Notes: generated by a model from the letters alone, not told the origin. Positions 15,650-26,152 are shown, counted from the stretch's first letter. The stretch: 64,000 bases of DNA from CAZBGR01 sp964491535 (GCA_964491535.1 CAZBGR010000001.1:6199-70198), one strand, 5' to 3'. Numbers and translations: made by a program.

Positions 15650-17722
15650 TCAAAGATTACCAAAAAGTTCAAAATATTTATCACAAATCCGAGCCGTTAT
15701 ATATTTATTTACATTACTAGTAAAAGTAGATTTATAATAACGATGACTAACATCGGGTGATAGGGCAATAATACTCATTAAAGGATTATCTGAAGGATAA
15801 TAACCGGCAAAGGTTTTAGTAATTGTTTCTTTATCAATAACCCCATCATTATCAGTATCTAAAAAACTCTCGGAAGTACCTGTTTTCCCCGCTGTATTAG
15901 GCATATTTCCCATATATCCATAACCTAAAGGACCCCTCATAACCTCGTAGAAACCTTTTTGAATTTGTTTTAAATATTTTAAATCAGTATTAACCTCATT
16001 TAAAATAGTAGGCTCAATTTGATACGCTAGAGGACCTAAAGATTCACTGGTTGATGGTTGATATACTTCTTTTAATAAATTTAATTTTAACCGTTTACCC
16101 CCGTTAGCAATGGTATTTATATATTGTAACAATTGAAGAGGGGTAAAATTATCATATTGACCAATAGCATAGTTCATCAACAGACCAACATCTTTTTTAT
16201 GACCTTGATAACCTATTGTTTCATTAGGCAAATCAATTTTTGTTTTAACTCCAAAGCCAAATTCATTAAAAATAGCTCGGTAAATATCAAAAGCTTCTTC
16301 ATCTATTGTAATTGGTTGATTATAACGATATTCCCCCTTCGCTACTTTTAAGGCTGTCTTAAATTGATAAACATTAGATGACATTCTTAAAGCTCCAATA
16401 TCATCAAGAACCCCTAAACCACTACGCCAAGAACATTTAGAGGGCATATTTTTTATTTTAAGACACTCATCTAGCATTTTAGTCCCTAAATCAAGAACTC
16501 CACTATTATAACCTACCGTCATTGAAGCTCCTTTAACTACTGAACCTAAAGCCATAGCCGAAGTAGCAATATAAGGAGTATAATCATATGTTTTATAAAC
16601 TCCTTCTTTTAATACTATTTGTTTAGCAGCATAACTCAAAATAGAACCTGTTTGAGGATTACTTATTAAAACAAATGATTTATCATAATAATCAGTATTA
16701 GGAGTCCTTTTAGCCTTTATCATTTCTTCTTCAATAATCTTTTCAACTTCTAATTGTAAATTAATATCAATTGATAATACTAAATCATGACCCCTTATCC
16801 CTGCTTTTACTAACTCTAAACTATTATCCTTATTTACTTGATAAATTGCCTTTTCACCCTTTAATAATGATTCATATTGATATTCAAGATAACTTAACCC
16901 TACTCGATCATTTAAAGCATAGCCTTGTTTTAAATAAAAATCTTTTAATTCATAAGGAATTCCTTGTTCAGCTTTAGAAATAGTCCCTAAAACCCCTCTT
17001 AAAACATCCCCATATAAATAAACTCTTTCCCATTTAAGTTTAGTATTAAATCCAGGATAAAGATGATTATTTTCGGCTAAATGAGCATATTCTTCGTCAC
17101 TTACTTCTTCATCTTTAATTATCTTTTCATCATAATAATAACCTTTATTCATTAAATAATATAAATAAGCTGCTTGTTTATCTTGCTCATTTAAAAATGA
17201 TAAATCATAAGTAGTAATTCTTTCTATTTTTAAATTATAAAGATCTTCATTATTTAATTTACGTTCCTTATTTAATTTATATTCTTCCTCAGTAATTTTA
17301 TTAAGTCCCTTTTCTTTATTTAAAAGTAACCAAAAAGCTTTTAAATCATTAATATTTAATTTATGATAAGGAAGCTTAATAATATCAACTAATTTATACG
17401 CTAAAGCTATTTCTTCCTTAATTTTAACTCCTTTAGGTTTTTGATAATAAATTACTTTATAACCTATATTATCTACTAATAAATTATAATTACAATCATA
17501 AATCCGTCCTCTTGGAACTGAAGGACCTTCAATTAATTTTAAAGTGGCAGTTATTAATTTTTGTTGATAATCACCACTTTTAGTAATTTGTAAAGTTATT
17601 AATTTAATAATCATAATTGAAAAAAAGATAATAATAATAAACGTCATAATATTTAAACGATTATTAATAAGATAATGACGATTATAATTCGCTAAAGGGA
17701 AAGAAGATGTTATCTTTTTCAA
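15650..17722 (-). CDS. Class B penicillin-binding protein (PBP2/PbpA-like)
   Basis: A transpeptidase of about 690 residues with an N-terminal membrane helix (about 28-50), a dimerisation domain (from GPSVPRGRIYD) and a transpeptidase domain. The active-site triad is present: SxxK as SVVK (in GSVVKGAS), SxN as SSN and KTG as AGKTGTSES. It cross-links peptidoglycan, most like the elongation/cortex class B enzymes. The usual PGSTFKP context is changed to LGSVVKG. The start is unsure: a TTG at 17722 has GGTGAT at normal spacing, while the ATG/GTG pair just upstream overlaps or lacks a binding site. Confidence 0.9.
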   Translation of the reverse strand: MKKITSSFPLANYNRHYLINNRLNIMTFIIIIFFSIMIIKLITLQITKSGDYQQKLITATLKLIEGPSVPRGRIYDCNYNLLVDNIGYKVIYYQKPKGVKIKEEIALAYKLVDIIKLPYHKLNINDLKAFWLLLNKEKGLNKITEEEYKLNKERKLNNEDLYNLKIERITTYDLSFLNEQDKQAAYLYYLMNKGYYYDEKIIKDEEVSDEEYAHLAENNHLYPGFNTKLKWERVYLYGDVLRGVLGTISKAEQGIPYELKDFYLKQGYALNDRVGLSYLEYQYESLLKGEKAIYQVNKDNSLELVKAGIRGHDLVLSIDINLQLEVEKIIEEEMIKAKRTPNTDYYDKSFVLISNPQTGSILSYAAKQIVLKEGVYKTYDYTPYIATSAMALGSVVKGASMTVGYNSGVLDLGTKMLDECLKIKNMPSKCSWRSGLGVLDDIGALRMSSNVYQFKTALKVAKGEYRYNQPITIDEEAFDIYRAIFNEFGFGVKTKIDLPNETIGYQGHKKDVGLLMNYAIGQYDNFTPLQLLQYINTIANGGKRLKLNLLKEVYQPSTSESLGPLAYQIEPTILNEVNTDLKYLKQIQKGFYEVMRGPLGYGYMGNMPNTAGKTGTSESFLDTDNDGVIDKETITKTFAGYYPSDNPLMSIIALSPDVSHRYYKSTFTSNVNKYITARICDKYFELFGNL

Positions 17723-17834
17723 TCTTATCACCATTAATATTTTAATAACTTTTTAACTATTTAATACTCTTTTTTAGATAATTTTATTACATGATGTTTT
17801 CTTTAGCTCATATATTTATTATAGAGGTGGCATA

Positions 17835-18089
17835 ATGTATGATTTTTTAATTAAAGAATTTATTGATCATCTAACTAAAGAAGATATTAAACACTTAGCT
17901 AAAACAAATGGAATTATATTAAATAATAAAGAAATTAATATTATTTATCCTCTTTTAAAAAAGAACTGGCGAACTTTTTATTATGGTAATCCTAAAAAAT
18001 TACTAGAACAATTAAAAGAGGAAATTAATATTGAAACATTTAACAAGTTAGAAACTTTATATGTCCAATTAAAAAACAAATTAGCTTAA
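17835..18089 (+). CDS. yqfT: YqfT-like protein (DUF2624 family)
   Basis: An 84-residue, helical, charged protein starting MYDFLIKEFIDHLTKEDIKH. It resembles the small DUF2624 proteins (YqfT), which sit next to the endonuclease IV gene (yqfS/nfo) in Bacillus; here it faces nfo tail to tail, with the two stops touching. A GAGGTGGC binding site precedes the ATG. Function is unknown. Confidence 0.75.
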   Translation: MYDFLIKEFIDHLTKEDIKHLAKTNGIILNNKEINIIYPLLKKNWRTFYYGNPKKLLEQLKEEINIETFNKLETLYVQLKNKLA

Positions 18090-18995
18090 CTAATTTGTTT
18101 TTTGATAATAAGCCTTAATGTCTTCTATCAATTTAGGATTAAAGATTTTTTCTTTAATCATTTTAATTTCAAACTTATAAGGAGGATATGAATCTTTTTG
18201 ATCAAAAGTAAGATATGGAGTTTCTAAAACTTTAGGAATATCTTTTAATTTAGGATGATAAATAATCTTAATTAAAGTTTCAAATTTTATTTTACCAAAA
18301 CCAATATTAGCATGACGATCTTTTTTAGAACCTATTTCATTTTTGCTATCATTTATATGAAGACAAGCTAATTTGGATAAGCCTATTACTTTATCAAATT
18401 CAGTTAATACTTTATCAAAATTAGCTAAATCATAACCAGCATCATTTAAATGACAGGTATCTAAACAAATAGCTATTTTATATTGATGAGTTACCCCATC
18501 AATAATTGTTTTTAATTGTTCAAAACGGTAACCACATTCAGTTCCTTTACCAGACATTGTTTCAAGACAAAGAAGAACCTTTTGATCAGGAGTAATAATA
18601 TTATTTAAAGTATCAATAATATTATTTAAACCAGTATCTATTCCAGCTCCTAAATGATTCCCAGGATGAACTACTAATTTAGATAAACCTAACTCTGCAA
18701 CTCTTTTTATCTCTTGTTTTAAAAAACTAATAGCAAAAGATTGATTTGTAAGATTAGCTAAATTAATAATATAAGGGGCATGAACTAAAACATCTTCACT
18801 ATTAATCTTTTCACTCTTCATTAATAAGTGGGCCTTATCAGTTAAAAAACGATTTATTTCCATCCTATTAGTATTTTGAGGTGCTCCCGTATAAATCATA
18901 AAAGTATTAGCCTCATAATCTAAAGCCTCTTTAACTGAACCCAACAATTGTTCGTTCTTTAAAAAAGATACATGAGCCCCGATTATTAACTTCAT
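18090..18995 (-). CDS. nfo: Endonuclease IV (AP endonuclease)
   Basis: A 301-residue TIM-barrel enzyme that cuts at abasic sites in base-excision repair. The trinuclear zinc-site motifs are seen: LVVHPGNHLG, CLETMSGKG, CLDTCHLNDAGYDL, CLHINDSKNEIGSKKDRH and the C-terminal LETPY. Its length is somewhat above the E. coli protein (285) and matches Bacillus. In spore formers this enzyme protects germinating spores. AAGGTGAT precedes the ATG. Confidence 0.96.
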   Translation of the reverse strand: MKLIIGAHVSFLKNEQLLGSVKEALDYEANTFMIYTGAPQNTNRMEINRFLTDKAHLLMKSEKINSEDVLVHAPYIINLANLTNQSFAISFLKQEIKRVAELGLSKLVVHPGNHLGAGIDTGLNNIIDTLNNIITPDQKVLLCLETMSGKGTECGYRFEQLKTIIDGVTHQYKIAICLDTCHLNDAGYDLANFDKVLTEFDKVIGLSKLACLHINDSKNEIGSKKDRHANIGFGKIKFETLIKIIYHPKLKDIPKVLETPYLTFDQKDSYPPYKFEIKMIKEKIFNPKLIEDIKAYYQKTN

Positions 18996-19054
18996 TTTTA
19001 ATCACCTTTTCATTATTCAAAAATCAAATTATAATTAACAGCAATCTCTGATTA

Positions 19055-19687
19055 CTAAGCCTTTCTTATCAAATCAATTTGCCTTTGATAATCTTTAGCT
19101 TTAATAATATAATTACCGACTACTAATCTATCAACCCCAGCCTTAATACATGTTTTAGCCGTTTTTTGATTAATTCCTCCATCAATAGCTATGATAGTAG
19201 TTAACTTTCTTTTTACAATCTCTTCTTTTAATTTAATAACTTTATTAATAGAATCTTTAATAAAAGCTTGTCCTCCATAACCTGGTTCAACACTCATAAT
19301 TAATACTAAATCAAGCTTATTGAGATAAGGAAAAACATTTTCAATTTTAGTATTAGGATTAAGAGATATTCCACATTTTATTCCATGCTTTTTTACTTTA
19401 TCAATATCTTGTTCTTTAAAAACTTCATAATGAAAAGTAATATAAGCTCCTTTTAAATTAGCTAATTCTTTAAGATAATAATCAATATCTTTAACCATTA
19501 GATGAATATCTAATGGTTTTTTACTATATTTAGCAACCATTTTTATTTCAGCTCTTGAAAAAGCTTTATTTTTAACAAATAAACCATCCATAACATCTAC
19601 ATGAATATAATCAGTATCTGTTTTATTTAACTTTAAAATAGTTTCTTTATTTATATTAGATAAAATAGAAGTAGCTATTTCAACCAT
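19055..19687 (-). CDS. rpe: Ribulose-phosphate 3-epimerase
   Basis: A 210-residue TIM-barrel enzyme interconverting ribulose 5-phosphate and xylulose 5-phosphate in the pentose phosphate pathway. Metal-site and phosphate-site motifs are seen: YIHVDVMDG, LDIHLMV, MSVEPGYGGQ and AIDGGI. It follows prkC by 14 bases, the same prpC-prkC-rpe order as in Bacillus (where rsgA lies between). Confidence 0.96.
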   Translation of the reverse strand: MVEIATSILSNINKETILKLNKTDTDYIHVDVMDGLFVKNKAFSRAEIKMVAKYSKKPLDIHLMVKDIDYYLKELANLKGAYITFHYEVFKEQDIDKVKKHGIKCGISLNPNTKIENVFPYLNKLDLVLIMSVEPGYGGQAFIKDSINKVIKLKEEIVKRKLTTIIAIDGGINQKTAKTCIKAGVDRLVVGNYIIKAKDYQRQIDLIRKA

Positions 19688-19701
19688 TTGTAATCAATCC
19701 T

Positions 19702-21423
19702 TTACTCTTCTTCTTCGTTATCTTCATCATCATCTTCATCTATTTCTTTAGCTTTGGCAACTACTACTTTAATTGAGGCCCCTTTTATAATTTTAGTATT
19801 TGGATTTCTACTTTGACTAATAACTGTAAAAGAGTCTAATTTATCATTTGTTTGATAATCAACAGTTAATACTAAGTTATATTCTAAAGCGAAATCTTCA
19901 ACATCATTTAAAGTCCATCTTTCAGCAACCATATCAGGATAAAGATCATAAATATCTGGGACATATAAAATTAATTCATCACCCTTTTTTAATTTGGTTC
20001 CTGCTTTTGCTGATTGAGCGATAATAATATTTTCTTTTCCCATGTATAATGAAACATCATCCACCACTTTTTTTTCTTCAATAACATCTATCCCTTTTAA
20101 TAACAACTTTGTTTTAACTTCAGTAATATCTTGATTAACATAATTTTCAATTTCAAAATAATCAAGCCCAGTTGACATAAAAATAGTAATAATAGTTCCC
20201 TTTTTAACATAACGACCTATCGCCGGCTTTGTTTTAATGACTCTATTTTTTGCTATTGTTTCACTGCTTTCTTCTTCTATTTCTAAAGCTATCTCAAAAC
20301 CTAAAGCAAGCAAAGTCTTTTCAGCGTTTTTAAAAGTCATTTTAGATACATCGGGAATTTTAACATTGGGAGTTTTAAATAAATTAGGAACAATAAAAAA
20401 GATAGTTAAAAAAAGAATAATCAAACCACCTAAAATACTACTTAAAATAATAAATAACTTTTTATTTGGTTTATATTCATTATCAGTAATAGGTTTAGCA
20501 ATTAATTCCTCTTTAGGATTAATAATTGGAGGCAAAACTCTAGTATCATCTAAATCATGCTCTAAATGCTTATAAACATATCTTTTTTCCCCATTACGTT
20601 CTTCATCTAAAGCCGTTCTTAAATCATTATACATTTCACGAGCATCATGATAACGATTCTTAGGGTTTTTAGCTGTTGATTTAATAATAATATTTTCAAT
20701 ACTTTGAGGAATACTACTATTGTCTTTTATAATACTAGGTAACGGATCCTTCATATGTTTTAAAGCTATTTCAACAGCATTATCACCTTTAAAAGGTAAT
20801 TTGCCAGTTAATAACTCATACATTAAAATACCAAGTGAATAAACATCACTTTTAATAGTACAACCTTTACCAGCTGCTTGCTCAGGTGGTAAATAATGAA
20901 CAGACCCCATAATTGAATTGGTTTGAGTTAATTGAGAACTATTTAAAGCCATCGCAATTCCAAAATCAGTAATTTTAACTAAACCATTATCTAAAATTAA
21001 AATATTTTGAGGTTTAATATCACGATGAATTATATATAAATCATGAGCATGGGCTAAACCATCAGTTAACTGATTCATAATATCAACCACTTCAGGTACT
21101 GTTAAAGCCCCTCTTTTTTTTATTAATTGCTTAAGATTTTTACCTTCAATGTATTCCATAACGATGTAGAAATTACCTTCACTTTCTCCAACATCATACA
21201 TTTCAACAATATTAGGATGACTTAATGAACTAGCAGCTAGAGCTTCTCTTTGAAAACGACGAACAAATTTTTCGTCATTAGCTAAATCACCCCGTAAGAT
21301 TTTAACAGCTACTTTACGTTCTAAAATTATATCATAAGCTAAATAAACATTAGCCATTCCCCCTTCTCCTAATAATTTGATAATTTCATAACGATCGTTT
21401 ATTTTTTGACCTTTATTAATCAT
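19702..21423 (-). CDS. prkC: PASTA-domain Ser/Thr kinase PrkC
   Basis: A 573-residue Hanks-type kinase. Kinase domain about 1-265: P-loop LLGEGGMANVYLA, catalytic loop HRDIKPQNILI and DFGIA. After a juxtamembrane region there is one membrane helix (about 322-345), then three extracellular PASTA repeats and a strongly acidic tail (EIDEDDDEDNEEEE). PrkC senses muropeptides, and in Bacillus triggers spore germination and controls cell-wall synthesis. The ATG at 21423 overlaps the prpC stop (ATGATTAA) and is preceded by GGGGTGGAG. Confidence 0.95.
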   Translation of the reverse strand: MINKGQKINDRYEIIKLLGEGGMANVYLAYDIILERKVAVKILRGDLANDEKFVRRFQREALAASSLSHPNIVEMYDVGESEGNFYIVMEYIEGKNLKQLIKKRGALTVPEVVDIMNQLTDGLAHAHDLYIIHRDIKPQNILILDNGLVKITDFGIAMALNSSQLTQTNSIMGSVHYLPPEQAAGKGCTIKSDVYSLGILMYELLTGKLPFKGDNAVEIALKHMKDPLPSIIKDNSSIPQSIENIIIKSTAKNPKNRYHDAREMYNDLRTALDEERNGEKRYVYKHLEHDLDDTRVLPPIINPKEELIAKPITDNEYKPNKKLFIILSSILGGLIILFLTIFFIVPNLFKTPNVKIPDVSKMTFKNAEKTLLALGFEIALEIEEESSETIAKNRVIKTKPAIGRYVKKGTIITIFMSTGLDYFEIENYVNQDITEVKTKLLLKGIDVIEEKKVVDDVSLYMGKENIIIAQSAKAGTKLKKGDELILYVPDIYDLYPDMVAERWTLNDVEDFALEYNLVLTVDYQTNDKLDSFTVISQSRNPNTKIIKGASIKVVVAKAKEIDEDDDEDNEEEE

Positions 21424-22165
21424 TTTCTCCACCCCTTTCAATTATTAAATAAGCTATCGATATATTATCAGTTCCTCCTCGATTATTACTTCTTTTAATT
21501 AAACGAATAACCTTTTCTTCAATAGAATAATCATTATCTTTTAAAGTCTTCTCTATTTGTTTATCATTTAACATATTAGTTAAGCCATCACTACATAATA
21601 AAACAGCTTGAATATTCATATCTACATCAAAAATATCAATTTCCACTGGATCATTAGCACCTAAAGCTCTCATTAAAACATTCTTTTTAGGGTGCTTTTT
21701 AGCATCATCTTCACTTAACTCTCCAGTTGATACCAATAAATTAACTAAAGTATGGTCTTTAGTAACTTTATGTAATTTATCATCTTTTAAAACATACCCT
21801 GAACTATCTCCAATATTACCAAATAATAAATAATCTTTTGTCAAAATAGCAATTACTAAAGTAGTCCCCATTCCTTTAATATCTTGATTTTCATTAGCAT
21901 GTTTAAAAATAGAGGAATTAACATCATTAACACTTTGGCGAAGCCAATTAACGGCATTACTTTTTTCACCAATAGTATCAAGTAAAACAAAATGTTTACT
22001 CAAATAATCAATAGCTATCGAAGAAGCTATTTCACCAGCCCGATGACCCCCCATCCCATCAGCGACAGCCATTAAATATTCATCATTATTATTTTTAACA
22101 ATCATTACATTATCTTCATTATGATCTCTTATCTTCCCAGCATCAGTTAAATAATAGGTCTGCAT
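21416..22165 (-). CDS. prpC: PP2C-type protein phosphatase PrpC
   Basis: A 249-residue metal-dependent phosphatase that reverses PrkC phosphorylation. Motifs: TDAGKIRDHNEDN, VADGMGGHRAGE (metal-binding Asp and Gly), GNIGDSSGY, LLCSDGLTN and GGTDNISIAYL. It is translationally coupled to prkC (8-base overlap), the usual arrangement. Confidence 0.96.
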   Translation of the reverse strand: MQTYYLTDAGKIRDHNEDNVMIVKNNNDEYLMAVADGMGGHRAGEIASSIAIDYLSKHFVLLDTIGEKSNAVNWLRQSVNDVNSSIFKHANENQDIKGMGTTLVIAILTKDYLLFGNIGDSSGYVLKDDKLHKVTKDHTLVNLLVSTGELSEDDAKKHPKKNVLMRALGANDPVEIDIFDVDMNIQAVLLCSDGLTNMLNDKQIEKTLKDNDYSIEEKVIRLIKRSNNRGGTDNISIAYLIIERGGEND

Positions 22166-22184
22166 CGTTTACCTCCTTTAAAAA

Positions 22185-22838
22185 TTAATCAATAAAAAAA
22201 TCAGTTATTTTATTTATGTTTTTATATTGAAGAGTAATTTTCATAGATGAATAATCAATAATAATCTTAGTAATTAAATTATCTTTAGTTAATACTTTAA
22301 AATTAATTACCTCTTCATCATTTAAATTATAAAGATAAACCTCTTCAGTTGATTCATCAAAATTAGTTGCTTCATTAATTAAAGTAGCCTCTTTAACTAT
22401 TTTTTTAAAATAGTTTACATCAAGAAGATCATTATTGAAATGTTCGTCGATTAAATAAAAACCTTCTTGTTTTTGCCAATCATCATTTTCTTTTACCCTT
22501 ACTTCATCATAATAAATATAAATAGAAGTTAAAAATTGACCATTAAGATATTTATCAACCAATAGTTTATGATTATATTTTTTTCCCTCTAATTTAATAA
22601 TTAAAGATTCATTTTGATTTTCATTAATTATTATTTCATGTAAAAATTGATAATTATTATTTATTAATTGCCATTTATCTTTAATTAATGGCTGATCATC
22701 ATCTTTAGTTTTGTTATTTCCAGCCGCCAGGAAAAAAATAATTGAGAAAAAAATAAGATAAAAACCAAAAAAGATAATTGCTTTAATATATTTGTTTTTA
22801 CTTTTTTCCCTTAAATCACTTATTTTTTGCCACATCAT
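22185..22838 (-). CDS. Membrane-anchored protein of unknown function
   Basis: A 217-residue protein with a basic N-terminus, one membrane helix (about 21-39; AIIFFGFYLIFFSIIFFLAA) and an extracellular, strand-rich domain of about 170 residues containing many Asn and Asp. I recognise no family. It sits between fmt and prpC with 9- and 19-base gaps, so it is part of the fmt-prpC-prkC-rpe operon. An envelope role is inferred only from topology. Confidence 0.65.
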   Translation of the reverse strand: MMWQKISDLREKSKNKYIKAIIFFGFYLIFFSIIFFLAAGNNKTKDDDQPLIKDKWQLINNNYQFLHEIIINENQNESLIIKLEGKKYNHKLLVDKYLNGQFLTSIYIYYDEVRVKENDDWQKQEGFYLIDEHFNNDLLDVNYFKKIVKEATLINEATNFDESTEEVYLYNLNDEEVINFKVLTKDNLITKIIIDYSSMKITLQYKNINKITDFFID

Positions 22839-22847
22839 AAAACTCCT

Positions 22848-23780
22848 TTATTCAAAAATATCACCTAATAATGAATCTTTGTTTTGAAAGCCATTTAAAA
22901 ATTCTCGAACAGTCATTCTTTTTTTACCCTCAACTTGAATCTCGGTAATAATTAATTCACCATTACTAACCTTTATTCCTAAGCCATCATCATATAAATT
23001 AATAATTTCGCCATTAATTTTATTACTATAACCATTTTCCCCAATAACTGATTTCCATATTTTATGAATTTTGCCATGTAAAAGCGCATAAGCTCCAGGG
23101 TCTGGATTTAACCCCCTAATTTGATTAAATAATTCTTTTTTTGTTTTACAAAAATCTAATTTTTCATCTTTTCGTTCAATATGCCAAGCATAAGAAACAT
23201 CACTTTCACATTGTTTTTGAGAAATGACCTTTTTATTTATAATATCTGGCAAGGTATCAATTAATAAATCTTTAGCTATTAAACTTAAACGATCATGCAA
23301 AGTTCCATAATCATCTTTTAAACTTATTTCTGTTTCTCGCTGAGCGAAAATATCACCAGCATCTAACTTTTCCACCATTTTGGTTATAGAAACTCCTGTT
23401 TTACGATATCCATTAATAAGAGCTCGATGAATAGGGGCTCCTCCTCTTAATTTAGGCAACAATGAAGCATGAACATTAAAACAACCCAAAAGAGGAATCG
23501 CTAAAATATTTTTTGATAATATTTGCCGATAAGCACAAACAATAATCAAATCAGGATTTAATAAAATTAAATCTCTTTCATAATTATTAATGTTTTCAAC
23601 TGTCAACACTTTAAGATTGTTTTTTAAAGCTATGTCTTTAATTGAGGGAGTAAAATTGTCATTTGCTTTTTGAGCTGGTTGCATAACTACTAAAACAACT
23701 TTTGTTTTAGTAATTAAAGCCTCTAATAAAGGAACACCGAAGGTAGAAGTTCCCATAAAAATAACCCTTTTATCGTTCAT
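22848..23780 (-). CDS. fmt: Methionyl-tRNA formyltransferase
   Basis: A 310-residue enzyme that formylates initiator Met-tRNA. It starts RVIFMGTSTFGVPLLEALI and has the formyltetrahydrofolate-site motif FNVHASLLPKLRGGAPIHRA, followed by a C-terminal OB-like tRNA-binding domain ending VREFLNGFQNKDSLLGDIF. AGGGAGG precedes the start. Confidence 0.96.
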   Translation of the reverse strand: MNDKRVIFMGTSTFGVPLLEALITKTKVVLVVMQPAQKANDNFTPSIKDIALKNNLKVLTVENINNYERDLILLNPDLIIVCAYRQILSKNILAIPLLGCFNVHASLLPKLRGGAPIHRALINGYRKTGVSITKMVEKLDAGDIFAQRETEISLKDDYGTLHDRLSLIAKDLLIDTLPDIINKKVISQKQCESDVSYAWHIERKDEKLDFCKTKKELFNQIRGLNPDPGAYALLHGKIHKIWKSVIGENGYSNKINGEIINLYDDGLGIKVSNGELIITEIQVEGKKRMTVREFLNGFQNKDSLLGDIFE

Positions 23781-23795
23781 CTTTTAAAGCCTCCC

Positions 23796-24143
23796 TCATA
23801 ACCATTTGGTAGTATTACTTATATCATCTTCTATTTCATGATACTCATTATAAAAAGTAACAATATAGTCCATTAATTCTTTAATATAGGCAAAATTTGA
23901 TTTAAGAATTTCATCAACATCTAAAGTGTTTTTTAACTTTTTAGCAAATTGATAATCATTTACATATTTATATATAGCTTGATCAAGATTACTAATTAAA
24001 TCTACCCTTTTAAGATCATTATTAAAAACATATTCTTGATAATATTCAATTAACCTTTTAGTTAAATAATCATCTTCCAAAAATTCACTATTAATAATGT
24101 CATCAAAATGAGGACATAAAGTTAATAATTCTTTTTGATTCAT
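23796..24143 (-). CDS. Small acidic protein of unknown function
   Basis: A 115-residue soluble, acidic, predicted all-helical protein starting MNQKELLTLCPHFDDIIN. No motif is recognised. It lies in a tight run between rseP and fmt (6- and 15-base gaps), so it is expressed with them. The start could be the preceding ATG; AGGAGGCG lies just before the ATGATG. Confidence 0.6.
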   Translation of the reverse strand: MNQKELLTLCPHFDDIINSEFLEDDYLTKRLIEYYQEYVFNNDLKRVDLISNLDQAIYKYVNDYQFAKKLKNTLDVDEILKSNFAYIKELMDYIVTFYNEYHEIEDDISNTTKWL

Positions 24144-24152
24144 CATCGCCTC

Positions 24153-25193
24153 CTAAAATAAATTCTTTATATCTTGAATAGTTATTACTAATAACAAAAT
24201 AATTAATAATGAAAAACCTATCGCATGAATAACATTTTCAACTTTAGAATTAACTGGTTTTCCTTTTATTTTTTCAATAATTAAAAATAAAAGACGACCT
24301 CCATCAAAAGCTGGGAAAGGAATTAAATTAATAAAACCAACATTAATACTTAAAAACGAAATTAAATATAAAACGTTAATAAAACCATGACTTGTTTTTT
24401 CGCCTATTATATTATAAATGCCAACAGGACCAGCCAAATTATTTAAACCTAAATTACCAACAATTAAATGATAAATTACTTCAAACATTGAATTAATAAT
24501 GGTCATAAATTTAACAACCATAAATTTTAGTGAGGCTAATAAACCATAATTAATTTTATCAGTTATTCCAATCCCATATTTATACTTTAATTGGCCATCC
24601 TCTTCTATTTGAATTGGAGTAATAGTAACTTTAGTAAGATGATTGTTTTTCTTTTGAAGAGTAAAAGTTAGAGGTTTTGAATCATTATTTAATTCCAAAA
24701 ACAATAATACTTGATCCCAACTCCTCATTTTTTTACCTTCAATGGCTAAAATTAAATCCCCTTCTTCAACCCCTTGCTGATAAGCTGGGAAATCTTTAGT
24801 TACTTTCCCAATTAATGGTTTAGTTTCTAAAGAACCAGCACTTAAACCAATAATAAATAATAAAAGTAAAGAAAGTAAAAAATTAAACGCCGCTCCAGCG
24901 ACAATAATAACAAAACGATTTAACCATCCTTTAGATTGAATTTTATTAGCATCCGCTACTTTATTATCATCTACCCCACCTTCACCTGCAATTTGAACAA
25001 AACCACCAATAGGAATCAATCTAATTGCATAAATAGTTTCATCATTTTTTCGTTTAAAACTAAAAATTCTAGGTCCCATTCCAAGAGCAAATTCAAATAC
25101 ATGAACTTTGAATCTTTTAGCGAAAATAAAATGACCTAATTCATGAATGAAAATAATAACACTTAAAACTAAAACAAAATATATAAACGTCAT
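24153..25193 (-). CDS. rseP: RseP/RasP-type site-2 zinc metalloprotease
   Basis: A 346-residue intramembrane protease. The first helix carries the zinc motif HELGHF (His about 18 and 22), a PDZ domain lies about 120-205, and the third zinc ligand lies in FPAFDGGRLLF near the C-terminus. It cuts membrane-bound anti-sigma factors and signal-peptide remnants. Adjacent to cdsA, as in most Firmicutes. Confidence 0.95.
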   Translation of the reverse strand: MTFIYFVLVLSVIIFIHELGHFIFAKRFKVHVFEFALGMGPRIFSFKRKNDETIYAIRLIPIGGFVQIAGEGGVDDNKVADANKIQSKGWLNRFVIIVAGAAFNFLLSLLLLFIIGLSAGSLETKPLIGKVTKDFPAYQQGVEEGDLILAIEGKKMRSWDQVLLFLELNNDSKPLTFTLQKKNNHLTKVTITPIQIEEDGQLKYKYGIGITDKINYGLLASLKFMVVKFMTIINSMFEVIYHLIVGNLGLNNLAGPVGIYNIIGEKTSHGFINVLYLISFLSINVGFINLIPFPAFDGGRLLFLIIEKIKGKPVNSKVENVIHAIGFSLLIILLLVITIQDIKNLF

Positions 25194-25207
25194 TTAATCA
25201 CTCTTTT

Positions 25208-26005
25208 CTATAAGATGTTAATAAATAAGATATAAGCTAAAATAACAAAAATAATACTATCTAAGCGATCTAAAAGACCTCCATGACCAGGAATAAGATT
25301 AGAAAAGTCTTTTCGCTTATAAAAACGTTTAATCGAACTAAAAACTAAATCACCTAATTGACCAATAAGAGATAAAAAAGCCGTTATTAGAAAGAGCAAG
25401 CCAAGATTAAAAGTACTATCTATCGCTATATAATAGAAAACAGCACTAATTAAAACCGAAAAAACAGTACCCACTATTAATCCTTCCCATGTTTTATTAG
25501 GTGAAATAGCTGGCAATAACTTATGTTTACCAATTAAATTACCACTTATATAAGCGTAAATATCAGTAATTGCAGGAATTAAAAATAAATAAAAAACATG
25601 ATTAACACTATATTCTTGTAAAATAATAACCAAATTAAAGGATAATCCCAAGAAAAAAACTATCCCTATTAAAAACATACTATCATTAATATTATATACA
25701 TTGTTATTATGATATATAATAATAGGCAATAAGAAAAGGAACATAATTAAAGAAATGTTTTGATAATCTATTGAATAAGTAAAACCGTTAGTTGTAAAAT
25801 TAAAGATTAAATAAGTAAAGACAAAAAAAGTTAATAATTTAATAGGAATTGGTAATTTATATTTAGTTTCCCGAAGATCTAAAAACTCATTCAAAGATAA
25901 TAAAGCAACCATCAAAATAAATAATTTAAAAATAGTTTTTCCAATTAATAAAGACGGTATAAAAATAGCTAAAGCTATTAAAGCACTAATAACTCTTTTT
26001 TTCAT
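25208..26005 (-). CDS. cdsA: Phosphatidate cytidylyltransferase
   Basis: A 265-residue polytopic membrane enzyme making CDP-diacylglycerol for phospholipid synthesis. The family signature is complete: SSIKRFYKRKDFSNLIPGHG followed by GLLDRLDS. The ATG at 26005 follows GGAG; a TTG four codons upstream overlaps that site and is rejected. First gene of the cdsA-rseP run. Confidence 0.95.
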   Translation of the reverse strand: MKKRVISALIALAIFIPSLLIGKTIFKLFILMVALLSLNEFLDLRETKYKLPIPIKLLTFFVFTYLIFNFTTNGFTYSIDYQNISLIMFLFLLPIIIYHNNNVYNINDSMFLIGIVFFLGLSFNLVIILQEYSVNHVFYLFLIPAITDIYAYISGNLIGKHKLLPAISPNKTWEGLIVGTVFSVLISAVFYYIAIDSTFNLGLLFLITAFLSLIGQLGDLVFSSIKRFYKRKDFSNLIPGHGGLLDRLDSIIFVILAYILFINIL

Positions 26006-26152
26006 AATATACTCCAATCTCGATTATTCTATAAATATTATAATATAAATAACCATTTTATACAATAAAAACGGTTAACAAAAAGATGAATTGTAATAAA
26101 TATAGTTAATTGTTATCCATTTAAATTATTACTTTAATTTATTAATTAATCC